Shown here in pieces: positions 61,488 to 64,000 of a DNA stretch of 64,000 nt (the first letter of the stretch is position 1; the number at the start of each line of letters is the position of its first letter). Source of the DNA: an uncultured Bulleidia sp. (GTDB taxonomy: Bacteria; Bacillota_I; Bacilli_A; Erysipelotrichales; Erysipelotrichaceae). The stretch is taken from NCBI GenBank assembly GCA_947087645.1, contig CAMUDN010000009.1, positions 1-64,000 on the forward strand, read 5' to 3'. The notes under the pieces were generated by a model, which was not told where the DNA came from, did not search any database, and saw only the letters and a list, made by a program, of their open reading frames with translations. Made by a program: the position numbers and the translations under genes.

Positions 61488-61538
61488 AGTCAAGTGCAAT
61501 AGTATAAGTTGAAAAAATAGCCATTAAATAGGCTTTTA

Positions 61539-61855
61539 ATGATTATAGAAATGTTAGGTATTAATGAATATATTAGTGGTGCTGAAATAAGTCATACGTC
61601 TGATGGAAAATATCAAATGAAAACTATGATTTATTATTATATGGAGATGGTAGAGTAGGTAAAAATGACTTTAAGTTTTATAAATTATATAAAGGTAATG
61701 ATGACGTGACAGGATTAGATGTTGTTATTGCTTAGATGGATTCTAACTCTGAATTAATTATTCATGCAAATCATGTTGGGAAGAAGCATCATAAAGCGGA
61801 AAAGCTTTATAGATTTTTATCAAAATCAGATCGGCTTATTGACAAAAGGAAATAG
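61539..61855 (+). pseudogene. Broken small gene behind the toxin fragment (immunity-like position)
   Basis: ATG 61539 opens MIIEMLGINEYISGAEISHT…, which after about 61622 must shift frame to continue as YDLLLYGDGRVGKNDFKFYK and so on; a TAG at 61733-61735 and the final TAG at 61853-61855 follow. So it carries one frameshift and one nonsense codon. No family is recognised; placement directly after a polymorphic-toxin domain suggests a former immunity gene. Confidence 0.4.
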
Positions 61856-61881
61856 ATATTTTACTGTTTACTTGTAAAACT

Positions 61882-61976
61882 GGTAATGCGAGGCTGAAAT
61901 TTTCCCTGGACAGCTGATATACGATATGTGGGGGTCTTCTGATTTATTACACAGAAGGGGGGCCCACGGCATTACT
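61882..61976. other. Long nested hairpin of unknown identity
   Basis: GGTAATGC (61882-61889) pairs with GCATTACT (61969-61976, with one wobble). Inside, TGTGGG (61927-61932) pairs with CCCACG (61963-61968), and TTCTG/CAGAA form the tip. The stretch is notably GC-richer than its surroundings. It does not match tRNA, SRP RNA, tmRNA or T-box patterns that I can recall. It may be a structured RNA or the end of a mobile element. Confidence 0.35.
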
Positions 61977-61984
61977 GGAATTTC

Positions 61985-62014
61985 AAAAAAGCATTCTAAA
62001 TAGAGTGCTTTTTT
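61985..62014 (+). terminator. Terminator before the last gene
   Basis: 13-bp stem AAAAAAGCATTCT / AGAGTGCTTTTTT (one wobble) with an AAAT loop and T-tail, directly after the nested hairpin at 61882-61976. Confidence 0.8.
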
Positions 62015-62217
62015 ATTTGAGAGGAATATATGGCAAAGAGTAAAAGATATTTTAAAACTCTTAAATGATAAAAGGAAAGGAGGTTTGTTTTGATAAGATA
62101 CTTGTAATTTGAAATAAGAAAGTTATTTAAGGCTTATATATAAATTTACTTTTTTATAATAAGTGCTAAAATAAGAGCTGATCTTTATAGGTATAAATAT
62201 AATATAAGAGGTGTTTT

Positions 62218-64000
62218 ATGAAACGAAATAAGAAGTTTTTGAGTTTTATAAATTATTTTTTACTTGTTATGATGGCTGTTTCTGTTTTTCCTTTAAATTG
62301 TCAAGCAAGGGAAGAAGATAATATAATACTAAAAATGGAACCATATGTATCAGTTAGTGATAATGCTTATGATAAAGAAGGTAAATTAGTTGATGATAGA
62401 AGTGATAAAGCAACAGTTTATAATGGTGAAATGATTTTTAATTTTAAAGTAGTAGAGTTATTAAAAACTTTACGTAAAGATATAGAGTTAAATGCTAAGC
62501 CTTTAGATTATTTAGATGATGATAAAATGGCAATTTTTAATTATAATTTTATTTTGCCTTCTTCTCTTACTTGGGAAGATTGTTCAGAGTTACAAAGTAA
62601 ATCACATGTTTTTGCACAAGTTAAGCATCACATAGATAATAATAAATTGCATTTAGAAATGTTGTTTGCTAATAAAACATGGGGGGAAATTTTCAAAGAA
62701 GATGAGCAAGAAACAATAACATTGAAAGCTCATTATCGGGTTACTAAAGAACAATGGCAGAAATTAGCAAATAAGTATATTAATAGTTATGGCTTTTTAG
62801 CTTTTAAATCACATTGGAATTATAATCTATGGCATAATGACTATAGCACAGATGAAGTACATTTGCCTTTAGTTAAAGGCTTAAAAAATGATTATAAATA
62901 TCAAGAATTAAAAGAAAAACATTTTTCATATGATAAAACAAAGAAGCTTGCATTTACAAATACTTATGATATAGATACTTATAGTGGTAGCTCATCATTA
63001 TATAATGAAGTTATTCCTGATTATTTTGATGTTGGTTATCCAGGTGTTAAATTAATTTCGACTATTCCGACAGATGCTATTAAACAGATGATAGATCCAC
63101 TTGAAAAATGGATTATAAAATCAGCTAATGATTTAAATAGAGTAAGTATTGGTGATTTAAATGTTGTTTTAAAGATGACTTATAATTTTCCAATAGGGGT
63201 TAAATTATTACCGCAAATCACAAAATATTCTTCATACAATATTAATCATTGTGTATTAGATGACGATAGTAATTCATTTTTTGTTGATAGTGTTACGAAC
63301 GACAACAATCAATTGGTAGTTAAAGTGAAATTAAATACACGTAATTGGTTTTCAGGTCCACTATTATTTCGTCCTAGGTCATATTCTTATGCTTTGGTTA
63401 AAAAGAAACTTTTAGGAATTGCTGATAAAGTGAATTTAAAAGTGACAACAGCATGGTTTGATAAAGATAGTGTACATGGTACAGACTATTTAGCAAAAGG
63501 TAGAATGGAAGCAGATATTTCAGGTAATGTATTTTATGCCAATAACATTATTCCTTTTAAATGTGATATACCAAAATCAGATGTAAAAGATATTCCTTTT
63601 GCAATGCCTTATAAGGCTACTTATCAGCTAAAAAATGGTAATAAAGATCGAAAATTACCTGATCAACTAGATTATGTTAATGAAGATCTGATGAAAAATT
63701 ATGATTGGGTTAAAAAAGGTCAAACATATACTATTGATGAAAAAACAGAATTAGATGATGACTATTTTTATGTTGAAGATGGCTTATGGCGTTTTAATCG
63801 TCAAAAAGACTGGATGTTGGAAAATAAAACAGTGAAATCAGTTAGCAATGTTAATCGTGATTTATGCTTAAATGGTGAATGGGAATTTATTTCTAAATAT
63901 GCAGCAATGATTAATGAGGCGCCTCATTTATCTGTTAAAAATAAAGAAATAAAACAAGGTGAAAAGCTTGATTTAAAAACATTAATTGAGCGAGCAGATG
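62218..64000 (+). CDS. Large secreted surface protein, 3' end beyond the window
   Basis: Open from ATG 62218 (SD AAGAGGTG) to the window end, at least 594 codons. Signal peptide about 1-30 (basic MKRNKK start, hydrophobic core, cut near NCQA-RE). The mature part is beta-rich and polar, without recognised catalytic motifs (YNGEMIFNFKVVELLKTL, YDIDTYSGSSSLYNE, TTAWFDKDSVHGTDY). The last visible residues (APHLSVKNKEIKQGEKLDLK) look like the start of Ig-like domains of cell-wall proteins. It is a candidate substrate for the sortase at 17174 if the missing C-terminus carries a sorting signal. Confidence 0.7.
   Translation, partial: MKRNKKFLSFINYFLLVMMAVSVFPLNCQAREEDNIILKMEPYVSVSDNAYDKEGKLVDDRSDKATVYNGEMIFNFKVVELLKTLRKDIELNAKPLDYLDDDKMAIFNYNFILPSSLTWEDCSELQSKSHVFAQVKHHIDNNKLHLEMLFANKTWGEIFKEDEQETITLKAHYRVTKEQWQKLANKYINSYGFLAFKSHWNYNLWHNDYSTDEVHLPLVKGLKNDYKYQELKEKHFSYDKTKKLAFTNTYDIDTYSGSSSLYNEVIPDYFDVGYPGVKLISTIPTDAIKQMIDPLEKWIIKSANDLNRVSIGDLNVVLKMTYNFPIGVKLLPQITKYSSYNINHCVLDDDSNSFFVDSVTNDNNQLVVKVKLNTRNWFSGPLLFRPRSYSYALVKKKLLGIADKVNLKVTTAWFDKDSVHGTDYLAKGRMEADISGNVFYANNIIPFKCDIPKSDVKDIPFAMPYKATYQLKNGNKDRKLPDQLDYVNEDLMKNYDWVKKGQTYTIDEKTELDDDYFYVEDGLWRFNRQKDWMLENKTVKSVSNVNRDLCLNGEWEFISKYAAMINEAPHLSVKNKEIKQGEKLDLKTLIERAD

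Noticed and set aside
61131..61499. A 122-aa minus-strand reading frame across the toxin fragment.
   Set aside because: It is antisense to the PD…ExK-bearing frame and has no recognisable content; only its promoter-like region is kept as an observation.
1..64000. CRISPR arrays, rRNA and tRNA genes.
   Set aside because: No regularly spaced repeats and no rRNA or tRNA-like sequence were seen on reading both strands; a tRNA could still be missed by eye.

Overview
The window comes from a low-GC Gram-positive bacterium. Most intergenic DNA is AT-rich, Shine-Dalgarno (SD) sites of the AGGAGG type are common, and terminators are simple hairpins followed by T-runs. The core run tilS-hpt-ftsH-hslO-dusB, class III RNR homologues, PRD/PTS regulation, sortase B, LCP and BspA-type LRR surface proteins fit Firmicutes, most likely Erysipelotrichia. 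That placement is inference from gene content.

Layout. 1-6172: most of a type I restriction-modification operon (hsdM end, a RhuM-family gene, hsdS, a detached third hsdS half behind a tetranucleotide repeat, hsdR). Its codon use is less AT-biased than that of its neighbours, so it is probably acquired. 6580-11551: a glycosyltransferase and the complete dTDP-L-rhamnose pathway (rfbA, B, D, C). 11615-17111: a Dlt-like cluster (SGNH protein, MBOAT protein, amino-acid-type adenylating enzyme, PLP fold-III decarboxylase-like enzyme, carrier protein) with an antisense holo-ACP synthase. 17174-20144: class B sortase, LCP ligase and a beta-helix protein. Together these read as a cell-envelope polymer factory with an unusual amine-decoration module.

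20220-34334: housekeeping genes (Sua5, upp, tilS, hpt, ftsH, hslO, dusB, yaaA), interrupted by an IS200/IS605 element with a dead tnpA and an intact tnpB. There is also a GH2-like protein that has lost its catalytic residues. 34449-37394: a small accessory island bounded by 44-bp imperfect direct repeats. It holds an IS3 remnant, a broken plasmid-type rep gene, two short-peptide/small-membrane-protein pairs and a RelBE toxin-antitoxin module.

37524-42622: an operon joining a MarR-radical SAM fusion, a gutted NrdD-like protein, a copper-type P-ATPase and a small HMA protein. 42793-49989: a PRD regulator, two peptidases, a lactose/cellobiose-family PTS and a MalY-type C-S lyase, behind a cre-like site. 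50015-52357: a degenerate aldo/keto reductase, a 54-aa protein and rplK-rplA. 52441-59829: an MFS transporter, a large LRR surface protein and a subtilisin-like protease. 59945-62014: phage/polymorphic-toxin debris. 62218 to the end: an unfinished large secreted protein.

A recurring feature is a TAnAAT box 6-7 nt upstream of the start codon in genes that lack an SD, which suggests leaderless mRNAs. The most notable systems are the Dlt-like cluster with a decarboxylase, the MarR-radical SAM/NrdD-like/CopA operon, and the repeat-switched hsdS.
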